From the NCBI GenBank assembly GCA_937876355.1, contig CALFHN010000124.1, forward strand, positions 1 to 59,917: 59,917 bases of DNA. Direction: 5' to 3'. Shown piece by piece: positions 24,767 through 33,729 of this stretch. The position numbers and the translations under genes are program-made. The DNA comes from an uncultured Bacteroidota bacterium. GTDB taxonomy: Bacteria; Bacteroidota; Rhodothermia; Rhodothermales; UBA10348. Each line of letters begins with the position of its first letter. Positions within the stretch are counted from its first letter, which is position 1. The notes beneath the pieces were generated by a model. It did no database searches. It was not told the DNA's origin and saw only the letters and a program-made list of their open reading frames with translations.

Positions 24767-26386
24767 ATGACAAAGCTGGCTCACATATTTACGCTTCTTG
24801 TGTTGATGGCGGCTGTACCCCGTCTTTACGGACAAGAATTGGTCAAGGACATTCGACTGGGCTCCGCGCCTTCCCAACCACGAGCCATGGTCCCGGTGGG
24901 AGATCATTTCTTTTTTGAGGCATGGACGGACGAAAACGGACGGGAGTTATGGGTTTCAGATGGAACTGCCGCTGGTACCAAAATGGTAATCGATATCGCT
25001 CCAGGAGCCGAGTCTTCTAGGGCCGAACCTCTCGTCGCTATTGGCAACATCCTCTACTTCAATACGCAGAATCCGGGCGCTTTCTGGAAGACGGACGGCA
25101 CGGAGGTGGGCACCGAAAAACTAGTGGAGTTTTGGAGTGGATCGGCTAGGCGGGCCTGGGTGGTCGGAAACATCGTTTTTTTTATTCACCACCCAGGAAA
25201 CGGAGGCCTCTTGTGGTATACGGATGGAACACCGTCCGGAACACGATATGCAAATGAATTCGGAGCTGGGCAGCCAACGACCGACAATATTGGGGATGAT
25301 CTGGTAGTTTTCGGCGGCTCAGTGTACTTCACAGCTTCACAGAGCGGCCTTAACGCTGCCGTTTGGAAAATACAACCTCCAAACATGATTCCTGAAAAGG
25401 TGCTACTGGAAATATTCCACCCTTTAAGACTTTTGGCGACTCCAACAAAATTGTTCATCCTGAATGTTGAAACGCGGGAGATCAATTCACTGTGGGTGTC
25501 TGAAGACCCTTTAAATGAAGCCACGAAGGTTGCCGTATTTTCCGGTCGTGGTCCCTCCTCCGATGCCAGATTTATTGGCTCTAATAATGAATGGGTTTAC
25601 TTCAATGCGGAAGATGGGATTCACGGGTTTGAACCCTGGGTTTCGGACGGGACGACGAGTGGAACCCAAGTTTTAAGGGATGCCAATCCGGGTGCCGGTA
25701 GTTTTTTTGTAGGGGAATCAATGGCATTCAACAACGACTTTTTCTTCGCCATGCCGGATCCCGTATTCGGTCAGGAATTGTGGAAAACAGATGGCTCAGA
25801 GGACGGGTTAAGCTTGTTCAAAGATATTAATCTCGGGCTGGGGCACGCATCCGTTCAAAATCTATTCGTAACAGATCGAGGGATGGTATTTAGTGCGACG
25901 GACGGTGTACATGGTAATGAGCTCTGGATTACAACCGGCTTGTCCCATCAAACGGAAATGATTTCGGACATAAATCCCGGCGCTAATAGTTCATCGCCCG
26001 GGGCCTTCTTGCAACTCGGAGACTACCTTTACTTCAGCGCGACACAAGAAGATACAGGGAAAGAGCTCTGGCGGCTGGACCTATCTACCATTACGACGGA
26101 CATTGATCGTGCGCCTGTCATACCACAGCACTACACAGTTTCCCCTGCCTCTCCGAATCCATTTAGCAGCGTGACTCAGTTATCGTATGATTTCCCTCCT
26201 GGATATGTGCGAATAGACCTCTTCAATGCGCTGGGTCAGCTGGTGATGAATCTGTATGATGGCTATCAGCATGCTAGACTTGCAGATGTTTCCGTGAATG
26301 CTGGCGGCCTGGTTTCGGGAATCTATTATGTTCGATTTCTAACAGGGTCTTTTATCACAACTCGGAAAGTAGTACTGGTCAGGTAG
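24767..26386 (+). CDS. ELWxxDGT-repeat secreted protein with T9SS sorting domain
   Basis: Exported protein (signal peptide ending RLYGQ) made of repeats of the ELWxxDGTxxGT type: ELWVSDGTAAGTKMV, WKTDGTEVGTEK, WYTDGTPSGTRY, PWVSDGTTSGTQV, LWKTDGSEDG and ELWITTGLSHQT. This repeat forms a beta-propeller-like fold and is common in Bacteroidota and Myxococcota surface proteins of unknown function. The last 80 residues (SPASPNPFSSVTQLSY...GIYYVRFLTGSF...KVVLVR) are a T9SS type A sorting domain. It is probably surface-anchored or released. Confidence 0.85.
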   Translation: MTKLAHIFTLLVLMAAVPRLYGQELVKDIRLGSAPSQPRAMVPVGDHFFFEAWTDENGRELWVSDGTAAGTKMVIDIAPGAESSRAEPLVAIGNILYFNTQNPGAFWKTDGTEVGTEKLVEFWSGSARRAWVVGNIVFFIHHPGNGGLLWYTDGTPSGTRYANEFGAGQPTTDNIGDDLVVFGGSVYFTASQSGLNAAVWKIQPPNMIPEKVLLEIFHPLRLLATPTKLFILNVETREINSLWVSEDPLNEATKVAVFSGRGPSSDARFIGSNNEWVYFNAEDGIHGFEPWVSDGTTSGTQVLRDANPGAGSFFVGESMAFNNDFFFAMPDPVFGQELWKTDGSEDGLSLFKDINLGLGHASVQNLFVTDRGMVFSATDGVHGNELWITTGLSHQTEMISDINPGANSSSPGAFLQLGDYLYFSATQEDTGKELWRLDLSTITTDIDRAPVIPQHYTVSPASPNPFSSVTQLSYDFPPGYVRIDLFNALGQLVMNLYDGYQHARLADVSVNAGGLVSGIYYVRFLTGSFITTRKVVLVR

Positions 26387-26621
26387 AGCTCCGATTTACA
26401 AACGGTGTATGTGTATCGATGGAGATCAAAGAGTGTTTCGACGGCGAAACAGTTTTGAAGGTGGCACATCAGGGTGATAGGCGTTTTTAGGCTGTTTTGA
26501 GAGCTTTTGTGGTTTGGTAGCGGCGCGGCACGGCGCTTGCAAAAGGTTAAGCAAGAATGACACACACCGTGTTACTCACCGGGCGAGAGTCACTCGCCAA
26601 AACCTCTACCGAGACACTGCA

Positions 26622-27095
26622 ATGAAAAACTTCCTAACACTCGCCCTCTTCGCTCTTACTCTTGTTTCAACTGCTTCTGCACAGAGCAACAAAGCTAGCC
26701 AGCAAGTTGCCATCAACGTCGCTCAAATCTCTGTCATCGCTGTTCAAGGCAACATCAACATGGTAATCGCTTCAGCTACTGCCGGACAAGCTCCTGACGC
26801 TGCCACCGCTTCTGCCACGTACTCCGTTACGACGAATGGTAAAAACCAGAAGATCTCAGCTCAGCTAGACCGCGCAATGCCAACCGGACTTTCACTTTTC
26901 GCTACGATGGAAGCTCCTTCAAAAGCCAAGTCAAACGGCAAAGTATCTCTTTCAAACAAAGCTTCTGATCTAGTAACAAGCATCACTTCAGTTAACCAAG
27001 CCGGTTTGGCTCTCAACTACGAAGCAGTTGCAACGGTAGACGCTACTCCGGACAACGTTGTTCGCACCGTCACTTACACGATCACAAACAACTAA
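26622..27095 (+). CDS. Abundant-type secreted protein, copy A
   Basis: A 157-aa protein with a clear signal peptide (MKNFLTLALFALTLVSTASA, cleaved near AQ|SN). The mature part of about 136 aa has no Cys and alternates short beta strands with Ala/Ser/Thr/Asn-rich turns, ending TVTYTITNN. This suggests an Ig-like or pilin-like beta-sandwich. I cannot name the family. Codons are strongly restricted (GCT, TCT/TCA, ATC, AAC, GTT), unlike the neighbours, which suggests high expression. It differs from copy B at one residue (Phe4 versus Leu4). The ATG at 26622 is chosen because it starts the signal peptide; the longer frame runs through the shared non-coding block. A structural surface or fibre role is inference. 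Confidence 0.85.
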   Translation: MKNFLTLALFALTLVSTASAQSNKASQQVAINVAQISVIAVQGNINMVIASATAGQAPDAATASATYSVTTNGKNQKISAQLDRAMPTGLSLFATMEAPSKAKSNGKVSLSNKASDLVTSITSVNQAGLALNYEAVATVDATPDNVVRTVTYTITNN

Positions 27096-27134
27096 GAAAT
27101 CCTTCGGTAGAGGATCGCTTCCAAAAGAAGCATT

Positions 27135-27165
27135 ACACGGGGCGGGCCAAAGGCCCGCCCCGTGT
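27135..27165 (+). terminator. GC-rich hairpin terminator, copy A
   Basis: Arms 27135-27148 (ACACGGGGCGGGCC) and 27152-27165 pair over 14 bp around AAA and are followed by TTCGTTT. It closes the transcript of copy A. Compared with copy B, two base pairs differ on both arms and pairing is kept. Confidence 0.88.
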
Positions 27166-27242
27166 TTCGTTTAACCAAAGTGAAGAATGAACTCGAGCAA
27201 AACATTCTTCCCAATTCACGACCGATGTTATACCTTTAGTCC

Positions 27243-28145
27243 ATGAACATCTTTCTGACAGGAGCCACCGGGTTTATTGGACGCGCCCTCGTTTTGCGAC
27301 TAAAACAAGACGGACATCAACTCACCGCCTTCGTGCGCGATGAAAAAAGCGCGCGATTGTCTTTGGGACCCGAGTGTTCATTTTTCAATATGAATGAATC
27401 GGATTCAGCACTTTCAAAAGTCTTGGCTGAATCGGATGCCGTCATCAATCTTGCGGGCGAACCGTTACTCGGAAAACGATGGGATGAGAAACGATTGGAA
27501 TCAATTCGGAAAAGTCGAATAGATTTGACTCGCCGATTGGTGGACGCGATGACCCTCGAAACAGCTCCCAGCGTTTTTGTGTCTGCTAGTGCTGTAGGAA
27601 TTTACGGAGATGGCGGTGATGCGATCTTGACGGAAGAGTCGGAGTCTGGAACGGATTTTTTGGCGACGCTATGTCGAGACTGGGAATTTGAAGCCATTAG
27701 AGCACGGGACAAAGGAGTGCGGGTTATTCGAATTAGAACTGGTGTGGTTTTGGGCCGAGGGGGAGGAGCGCTTGAACAAATGCTTACGCCTTTTAAATTT
27801 GGAGTCGGCGGGCCTATCGGCACCGGAAATCAATATGTACCCTGGATTCATATCGAGGATCTTGTTGACCTAGTAGTCGCGGGATTGGAAAAGCCAACCA
27901 TGTCAGGTGCATTTAACGCAACAGCTCCATTGCCAGTACCGTTTCGCGAGTTTGCAACTGCCCTTGGGAAACAACTGAATCGTCCTGCTTTTTTGCCGGT
28001 TCCAGAATTTGCCGTCAAACTTCTTTTTGGAGACGCATCGGTCGTGCTCTTGCAGGGCCAACGGGCCATTCCAGCCCATGCCCAAAAAATGGGCTTTACG
28101 TTTCAATATGCTACGTTGGAATCAGCTCTGAAAGATTTATTGTAG
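27243..28145 (+). CDS. TIGR01777-family NAD(P)-dependent epimerase-like protein
   Basis: Atypical short-chain dehydrogenase (SDR39U1/YfcH type), 300 aa. The nucleotide-binding loop is TGATGFIG (6-13), followed by NLAGEPLLGKRWDEKR, a hallmark of the family, SASAVGIYGDGGD and a C-terminal DUF1731-like segment (LPVPEFAVKLLFGDASVVLLQGQRA...). The physiological substrate is unknown; some homologues affect cell division or chloroplast development. It sits between the two copies of the secreted-protein cassette and has a different codon style, so it is probably an independent gene caught between them. Confidence 0.9.
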   Translation: MNIFLTGATGFIGRALVLRLKQDGHQLTAFVRDEKSARLSLGPECSFFNMNESDSALSKVLAESDAVINLAGEPLLGKRWDEKRLESIRKSRIDLTRRLVDAMTLETAPSVFVSASAVGIYGDGGDAILTEESESGTDFLATLCRDWEFEAIRARDKGVRVIRIRTGVVLGRGGGALEQMLTPFKFGVGGPIGTGNQYVPWIHIEDLVDLVVAGLEKPTMSGAFNATAPLPVPFREFATALGKQLNRPAFLPVPEFAVKLLFGDASVVLLQGQRAIPAHAQKMGFTFQYATLESALKDLL

Positions 28146-28343
28146 ATGCTTTTGTTTCGCGTTCGATGCCCTGTTGTTTCGCTATCGAAACACTTTCAAG
28201 GATGGCACGAAGTGGTGATTGCCTGTTTTTGGCTGTTTTGAGGGTTTTTGTGGTTTGGTAGCGGCGCGGCACGGCGCTTGCAAAAGGTTAAGCAAGAATG
28301 ACACACACAGTGTTACTCGCCAAAACCTCTACCGAGAACGACC

Positions 28344-28817
28344 ATGAAAAATCTACTTACACTCGCCCTCTTCGCTCTTACTCTTGTTTCAACTGCTTCA
28401 GCACAGAGCAACAAAGCTAGCCAGCAAGTTGCCATCAACGTCGCTCAGATCTCTGTCATCGCTGTTCAAGGCAACATCAACATGGTAATCGCTTCAGCTA
28501 CTGCCGGACAAGCTCCTGACGCTGCCACCGCTTCTGCCACGTACTCCGTTACGACGAATGGTAAAAACCAGAAGATCTCAGCTCAGCTAGACCGCGCAAT
28601 GCCAACCGGACTTTCACTTTTCGCTACGATGGAAGCTCCTTCAAAAGCCAAGTCAAACGGCAAAGTATCTCTTTCAAACAAAGCTTCTGATCTAGTAACA
28701 AGCATCACTTCAGTTAACCAAGCCGGTTTGGCTCTCAACTACGAAGCAGTTGCAACGGTAGACGCTACTCCGGACAACGTTGTTCGCACCGTCACTTACA
28801 CGATCACAAACAACTAA
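28344..28817 (+). CDS. Abundant-type secreted protein, copy B
   Basis: Same 157-aa secreted protein as copy A, starting MKNLLTLALFALTLV. By eye the two genes differ at six bases, all within the first 35 codons; the remaining ~370 bp read identically, including every synonymous position. The same signal peptide and Cys-free beta-rich mature part are present. Unusually restricted codon choice suggests strong expression. The family is not recognised and no function is assigned. Confidence 0.85.
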   Translation: MKNLLTLALFALTLVSTASAQSNKASQQVAINVAQISVIAVQGNINMVIASATAGQAPDAATASATYSVTTNGKNQKISAQLDRAMPTGLSLFATMEAPSKAKSNGKVSLSNKASDLVTSITSVNQAGLALNYEAVATVDATPDNVVRTVTYTITNN

Positions 28818-28856
28818 GAAATCCTTCGGTAGAGGATCGCTTCCAAAAGAAGCATT

Positions 28857-28887
28857 GCAAGGGGCGGGCCAAAGGCCCGCCCCTTGC
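28857..28887 (+). terminator. GC-rich hairpin terminator, copy B
   Basis: Arms 28857-28870 (GCAAGGGGCGGGCC) and 28874-28887 pair perfectly over 14 bp with loop AAA, and TTCGTTTT follows. The first and fourth base pairs of the stem differ from copy A on both strands. Confidence 0.88.
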
Positions 28888-29012
28888 TTCGTTTTGGTCA
28901 AAGAGCGAAAAGCGTGGTTGGCCAGAGATCAACCCAGAAAATTCGAATTTTGAGTTATGCCTGAACTCTGGAGGTACTCAATCATATACCACGTTCATCT
29001 ACAGATTGGATT

Positions 29013-29768
29013 ATGCGTTTTAAAGACAAAGTCGTTTTGATAACTGGAGCGAGCTCCGGAATTGGTGCTGACGCCGCAAGAGCATTTGCAAAAGAAGGGG
29101 CACACGTATTTCTAGCGGCACGTCGGGAAGATCGCGGTGAACAAGTCGCCCAAGAAATTCGGCAGGAAGGTGGCTCCGCGACGTTTTACAAAGCCGACAT
29201 GGCCAAGAGAAGCGACATCGCGAATATGGTTGCGGCATGTGTTCAGACGTATGGAAAGCTTGATATCGCATTCAATAATGCAGGAATTGAGGGTGACTTT
29301 TTTGTTGAAAGTCATCTACATTCAGAAGAAGCCTGGGACCAAACCTTAGCCGTAAATTTGACGGGGGTTTGGCTGTGTATGCGCCATCAGATTCCTGAAA
29401 TGTTAAAACACGGAAAGGGAGCAATTGTCAACATGGCCTCGATGGCGGGTGTCAAAGGGTTCCCTGGCAGTTCAGGATATGCAGCGAGTAAATTTGGTGT
29501 GGTTGGCATAACAAAGGCCGCCGCACTGGAATATATTCAACAAGGCATTCGGATAAACTGCGTTTGTCCGGCTGTTATTCGCTCAGAGATGGCAGAAAAG
29601 ATTTTCTTGACTTCCGAGGAATCTAGCACGGCTACTGCCGCTTCGCATCCAATTGGAAGAATTGGGGAGGCGAGAGAGATAACCAATGCCGTAATGTGGC
29701 TTGCCTCAGACGAAGCATCTTTTGTGGTCGGCGAAGCGCTTCAAGTTGACGGCGGGCTTGGCGCGTAA
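29013..29768 (+). CDS. SDR-family oxidoreductase
   Basis: Classical short-chain dehydrogenase/reductase (251 aa) with TGASSGIG (cofactor loop), NNAGIEG, the catalytic Ser in NMASMAGVKGFPGSSGYAAS and YAASK, and the C-terminal QVDGGLGA typical of this group. The basic residues AARREDRG after strand 2 suggest NADP(H). The substrate cannot be deduced and it stands alone. Confidence 0.85.
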   Translation: MRFKDKVVLITGASSGIGADAARAFAKEGAHVFLAARREDRGEQVAQEIRQEGGSATFYKADMAKRSDIANMVAACVQTYGKLDIAFNNAGIEGDFFVESHLHSEEAWDQTLAVNLTGVWLCMRHQIPEMLKHGKGAIVNMASMAGVKGFPGSSGYAASKFGVVGITKAAALEYIQQGIRINCVCPAVIRSEMAEKIFLTSEESSTATAASHPIGRIGEAREITNAVMWLASDEASFVVGEALQVDGGLGA

Positions 29769-29810
29769 TATTGGACCCCTTTGAACGTTATTGAGTAGAA
29801 GTCAGATAAT

Positions 29811-30776
29811 TTGACCAAAAGAGTTTTGTCGGTGAAGTCCACTTTTCGCGAATATGGAGTTATAGCAGCCCTGATCATCGTATCAGTGAGCGGCTACCTG
29901 TTGTTTTCACAAAACAAAGAGGATATCCTCGCCTACTCATTGGATGTGCTCGGCACCAAACTGGTCGCACTAATTGACGATGATTCAGCAAAAATGAGAG
30001 TTTCTGTGGCGTTTGACCGCTTTCAGCAACAGGTGATGAACCAAGAGGTGTCCTCAGAACAGGTTGAATTGATTGCAGCAAATGTGCTTAATCTATCACA
30101 TTCTGGAGCTCGACTGTCGCCTGAAGAAGCTGAATTGGTCCTAACCATGAAGCCGGAGTCGTTTGCGTCCAGTTTGCCCGCTCCGTCCTCCTCTCCGCTC
30201 CCGCCTACAGCACGCAGTATGCCTGACTCACCAGAACCGGTCGTGGTCAACTATCCAGCTAATTTGACTCGGCTGGGGGAAAATTTGGAGGCAATGTTTC
30301 AGTTTTCGAGCACCGTTGAAGGCCAGAACAACACCGCAACTCGCTTTATTCGATTCGAGTCAGATGATCAGGGCATTCATGTCATAGTTGACCCTGAGCT
30401 AGAAAAAGAATTCCGATCCGGTACATTTTGGCCCGCAACAGATAAGTTGGATAAGAAAAAGATGGTTCGCTGGAAAAAGGAGCTAGAAAAAGACATCGAA
30501 AAAAGATCAGAGTGGTTTGAATCTGAGGCGATGAAGCTTGCTAACCTTGAGCATACAGAGGGTCAAAACCTAGAGCGATCGGCAAGAATCAAGCTGTTAA
30601 CCCAACTCCGACACCTTCAGTCCATGGGGATTTCTGCGAATGCCGATTCAGTTTCACTAAGCCTGGAAATTGCAAACATCGTTTCCTCCGTGCAAGCTGA
30701 GATCGAATCCGTCATAGTTAGTTCACGTGCCATATCAGTTGTGCGCTCCGATTCTCTCGGAAGTCGTCGCCAATAA
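29811..30776 (+). CDS. Orphan membrane-anchored protein
   Basis: 321 aa with one N-terminal transmembrane helix (about 14-32, YGVIAALIIVSVSGYLLF). A mostly helical region follows, then a Ser/Pro-rich linker (about 118-145, SSLPAPSSSPLPPTARS) and a charged helical C-terminal half (LDKKKMVRWKKELEKDIEKR...). No family is recognised. The frame begins with TTG 29811, since there is no ATG before the helix. The topology suggests a periplasmic domain attached to the inner membrane. No obvious operon partner is present; queD follows 29 bp later. Confidence 0.55.
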   Translation: MTKRVLSVKSTFREYGVIAALIIVSVSGYLLFSQNKEDILAYSLDVLGTKLVALIDDDSAKMRVSVAFDRFQQQVMNQEVSSEQVELIAANVLNLSHSGARLSPEEAELVLTMKPESFASSLPAPSSSPLPPTARSMPDSPEPVVVNYPANLTRLGENLEAMFQFSSTVEGQNNTATRFIRFESDDQGIHVIVDPELEKEFRSGTFWPATDKLDKKKMVRWKKELEKDIEKRSEWFESEAMKLANLEHTEGQNLERSARIKLLTQLRHLQSMGISANADSVSLSLEIANIVSSVQAEIESVIVSSRAISVVRSDSLGSRRQ

Positions 30777-30805
30777 AATCAAATCCTGCCAACCCGTCGC
30801 GTACT

Positions 30806-31234
30806 ATGAAAATCGCCAAACGATTCCGCTGGGAAGGAGCACATCGTCTCCCGTGGCATGATGGCCCCTGTAAGGATCTTCATGGTCATTCGTATGAAAT
30901 GTTCGTCGAAGTTGAAGGCACTCCCGATCAAAACGGACTGCTTTTAGACTTCAAACATCTGAAGCGTGCATTGATGCCGTTGATCGATGAATGGGATCAT
31001 GCCACTCTGATTGCCCAAAATGACGAGCAGCTCCTAAAGATCATGCGGGATGCTAAATGGAGGCACGCCGTACTTCCCTACGACACAACGGCAGAAAACA
31101 TCTGCATTTTTGTCGCAAATTATTTGATTGAGTCCTCACGCGAAATGCTGGAAGAACGCCTAATCCATACTGTTCGCGTTAGAGTCTCAGAAACAGAGAC
31201 GTGTTACGCCGAAGCAGTTAGAACCCTTGCTTGA
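30806..31234 (+). CDS. queD: 6-carboxytetrahydropterin synthase (QueD/PTPS family)
   Basis: Makes 6-carboxy-5,6,7,8-tetrahydropterin from 7,8-dihydroneopterin triphosphate in queuosine (preQ0) synthesis. The zinc ligands H13, H26 and H28 (AHRL, LHGHSY) and the catalytic C22 (GPCKDLHGH) are present, and WDHATLI and TAENICIF follow as in the family. Length (142 aa) is normal. No other que gene is adjacent, so a pterin role outside queuosine is possible. Confidence 0.88.
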   Translation: MKIAKRFRWEGAHRLPWHDGPCKDLHGHSYEMFVEVEGTPDQNGLLLDFKHLKRALMPLIDEWDHATLIAQNDEQLLKIMRDAKWRHAVLPYDTTAENICIFVANYLIESSREMLEERLIHTVRVRVSETETCYAEAVRTLA

Positions 31235-31293
31235 ATTGGAATCTGATCCAATTGGTCGTCGAAAATGCTCAACTACGTTCGTTCGTCCCTAGA

Positions 31294-32700
31294 TCAAGGG
31301 AAAATGCCCAATTCCATGTAAGAAACGGCCACTTTGTCAATAGCATTGATGAATGCAGCCGTTCTTAGATCCGTACCCACCCGAATTGCTATTTCTCGAA
31401 TCTCGGTATAAGCACCAGCCATTGTTTCTTCTAATCCAGATTTAACCAGATCGATTTCATCCGCACCGGCCGTTACTTTAGCCATTTCAGAATCTACCAA
31501 GTCAATTCCAACAGCGCCGGCCATTGCACGCACAATGCGTTCATTGCTTGCTTGCTCAAAACGTTTACTCATTCGTCCAAAACGAACGTGAGAAAGGTTT
31601 TTGAGCCATTCAAAATAGGAAACGGTTACGCCGCCCGCATTAAGATATACGTCAGGGAGAATCATAACTCCCATTTTAAGCAAAATGGCATCTGCGTCTG
31701 CAGTGACGGGTCCATTTGCTGCCTCACCAATAATCTTGGCTTGAATCCTGCCTGCATTCTCGCCGGTGATTACGCTTTCAAGGGCAGCTGGAATTAAGAT
31801 TTCGCACGGAAGCTCTAGCGCTTTTGAGGAGTCCAATATGTTTGTCGCGCCAGGAAAATTAAGTATGGAACCCGTCGCCTTGCGATGGGCCATAACTTCT
31901 TCAACATCCAATCCATCAGGATTATGAATTGCCCCCTCGTATTCTGCCAACCCAACTATCGTGCTGCCGCCTTCTTGCATAAACTTGGCAGCATGATAAC
32001 CCACATTACCCAAACCTTGAACGACCACCCGTTTGTCTGCTAATCCGGTTTTTAAACCGATTTTAGTCATATCCTCTTCGACTGAGCACGCTTCCCGAAT
32101 TCCAAAGAACGTTCCAAGTCCCGTCGCCTCAGTCCTCCCGCGAACTCCGCCCAATGTCACTGGTTTTCCGGTAACACATGCAGCTGCGGTAAGAGGATCG
32201 TTGGTCAGTGACCGATACGTGTCAACAATCCAAGCCATTTCTTTCGGACCGGTACCGTAATCAGGCGCGGGAACGTCGATTCCAGGGCCAATGAAATTTT
32301 TTGACACCAACTCAAAGGTATATCGGCGGGTAATCCGTTCGATTTCAGCTTCGGAGTAATTCTTCCGATTGATTTTGATCCCTCCTTTTGCTCCTCCAAA
32401 AGGAACATCGACGATTGCACACTTATACGTCATTAAGGTAGCAAGCGCTGCAACTTCGTCTTCGTTTACATTATCCGCGAAACGGATCCCCCCTTTAGTT
32501 GGCAATTTATGTTGGCTGTGCTCCGACCTCCAAGCTTGAATTACTTCAATTGAACCATCATCTTTTTTAAGAGGGAATTCCATTTTATACATGGAATTGC
32601 ACGTTCTAATTTGTTTGAGCAGACCTTCTGGATGTGACGTGTGTGCTGCAGCTTTTTCAAACATTCTGTCAACTTGCTGAAGAAAACTAATGCTAGACAT
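31294..32700 (-). CDS. Glutamate dehydrogenase (Glu/Leu/Phe/Val dehydrogenase family)
   Basis: Reversible oxidative deamination of glutamate to 2-oxoglutarate and ammonia. Substrate and catalytic signatures are visible: [26 protein letters not shown] (catalytic Lys region), [16 protein letters not shown], and the Rossmann motif [13 protein letters not shown]. Length (468 aa) is longer than the ~420-aa hexameric type but in range. Cofactor specificity cannot be read safely. It is divergent from aroE. Confidence 0.9.
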   Translation of the reverse strand: MSSISFLQQVDRMFEKAAAHTSHPEGLLKQIRTCNSMYKMEFPLKKDDGSIEVIQAWRSEHSQHKLPTKGGIRFADNVNEDEVAALATLMTYKCAIVDVPFGGAKGGIKINRKNYSEAEIERITRRYTFELVSKNFIGPGIDVPAPDYGTGPKEMAWIVDTYRSLTNDPLTAAACVTGKPVTLGGVRGRTEATGLGTFFGIREACSVEEDMTKIGLKTGLADKRVVVQGLGNVGYHAAKFMQEGGSTIVGLAEYEGAIHNPDGLDVEEVMAHRKATGSILNFPGATNILDSSKALELPCEILIPAALESVITGENAGRIQAKIIGEAANGPVTADADAILLKMGVMILPDVYLNAGGVTVSYFEWLKNLSHVRFGRMSKRFEQASNERIVRAMAGAVGIDLVDSEMAKVTAGADEIDLVKSGLEETMAGAYTEIREIAIRVGTDLRTAAFINAIDKVAVSYMELGIFP

Positions 32701-32801
32701 GTGGAATGTTGGGGTAATTCAAAATGTGGAAAGTTCTATCTTGAAGGCTACTGTCTGTGCTCATTAAAAGCAACGAAAGCACCACTTTATTTCAGTTCTA
32801 C

Positions 32802-33635
32802 ATGTCGTACAACGATGCCTCATATTTGTTATTAGGAAGTCCTGTAGAGCAGTCTCTTTCACCATTAATACACAACACGGCATTTAGATGCCTGGGTTTA
32901 CCTAGCAGATACGCAGCTCAAGAAATCGCGAAAAGCCAAGTCGCAACGTCGATTAAGCACATAGATGGTGAGCATATTTTCGGGGCGAACGTGACTATTC
33001 CATACAAACAGGCTGTTTTGCCTTATTTGGATGGGATCTCACCGGTCGCGAAGCGGGTAGGCGCCGTTAATACAATTTATTTCGCTAACGGCCGAAAAAT
33101 GGGCCATAATACGGACGTAGAGGGCTTTTTAAAACCTTTGTCCGCATTGGGATTGCAACCCAAACATGTAGTTATTTTGGGATCCGGAGGGGCGGCGCGC
33201 GCCGTAATGGTTGCGGCCGAAGAAGGCCTCAAGGCGAGCCGAATTTCAGTAGTATCCAGAAACCTCCTCTCGGCCCGCGCCGCGTGTCATGACCTTCAAA
33301 TTGGTGAGGCCTGGGACTTCTCAAGCTTAGACCAGCTAATTCCTGATGCCTCGCTAATTGTAAACGCTACACCCGTCGGAATGTGGCCAAAAATTGACAC
33401 ATCGCCCATTCCTGATTCGATCACTTTCCTGCCATCCCAGACGATCTACGATTTGGTTTATAACCCCGAGGAAACCAGGCTGCTTCAGGCTGCCCGTGTC
33501 CAGGGAGCCCGAACCCTTGGCGGCTTGTCGATGCTAATTGCACAGGCCGCTGCTTCATTCAAAATTTGGACCGGTCTTGAAATGCCGGTTGATGCGGTAG
33601 AAATGGCATTGAAGACGCACTTAGATTTGACATAA
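32802..33635 (+). CDS. aroE: Shikimate dehydrogenase
   Basis: Reduces 3-dehydroshikimate to shikimate in chorismate synthesis. The N-terminal substrate motif LLGSPVEQSLSPLIHN, the catalytic Lys region (NVTIPYKQAVLPYLD), the cofactor loop LGSGGAARAV and the C-terminal TLGGLSMLIAQAAASF are all present. I chose ATG 32802 (277 aa, usual length). A GTG at 32757 would add 15 residues without family similarity. Confidence 0.93.
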   Translation: MSYNDASYLLLGSPVEQSLSPLIHNTAFRCLGLPSRYAAQEIAKSQVATSIKHIDGEHIFGANVTIPYKQAVLPYLDGISPVAKRVGAVNTIYFANGRKMGHNTDVEGFLKPLSALGLQPKHVVILGSGGAARAVMVAAEEGLKASRISVVSRNLLSARAACHDLQIGEAWDFSSLDQLIPDASLIVNATPVGMWPKIDTSPIPDSITFLPSQTIYDLVYNPEETRLLQAARVQGARTLGGLSMLIAQAAASFKIWTGLEMPVDAVEMALKTHLDLT

Positions 33636-33729
33636 AATGGTATTTTACTGTCGTGAGGCCATCTCCACGTAGGAGGGTTTTGCTTCAAACCGCCCGGGTA
33701 CCTTTTCATCCTCATTCATCTCGATTCCC

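Larger units (their letters stand above)
26435..27165 (+). repeat. Duplicated cassette, copy A
   Basis: The first of two related units (the other is 28176-28887). Each contains a GTTTCG-N4-CGAAAC hairpin (here 26435-26450), a shared upstream block (about 26483-26600), a 474-bp gene, a shared downstream block and a GC-rich terminator. The 5' part has diverged, while the coding parts are almost identical. Copy A carries an extra 18 bases around 26579-26596 that create a GGCGAG...CTCGCC hairpin just before the start codon. Confidence 0.9.
28176..28887 (+). repeat. Duplicated cassette, copy B
   Basis: Second unit of the cassette, starting with the GTTTCG-N4-CGAAAC hairpin at 28176-28191, then the shared upstream block from about 28225. 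It lacks the 18-base insertion found before the start codon in copy A. The loop of the hairpin and the following 40 bases differ from copy A, whereas the coding region is nearly the same. Confidence 0.9.
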
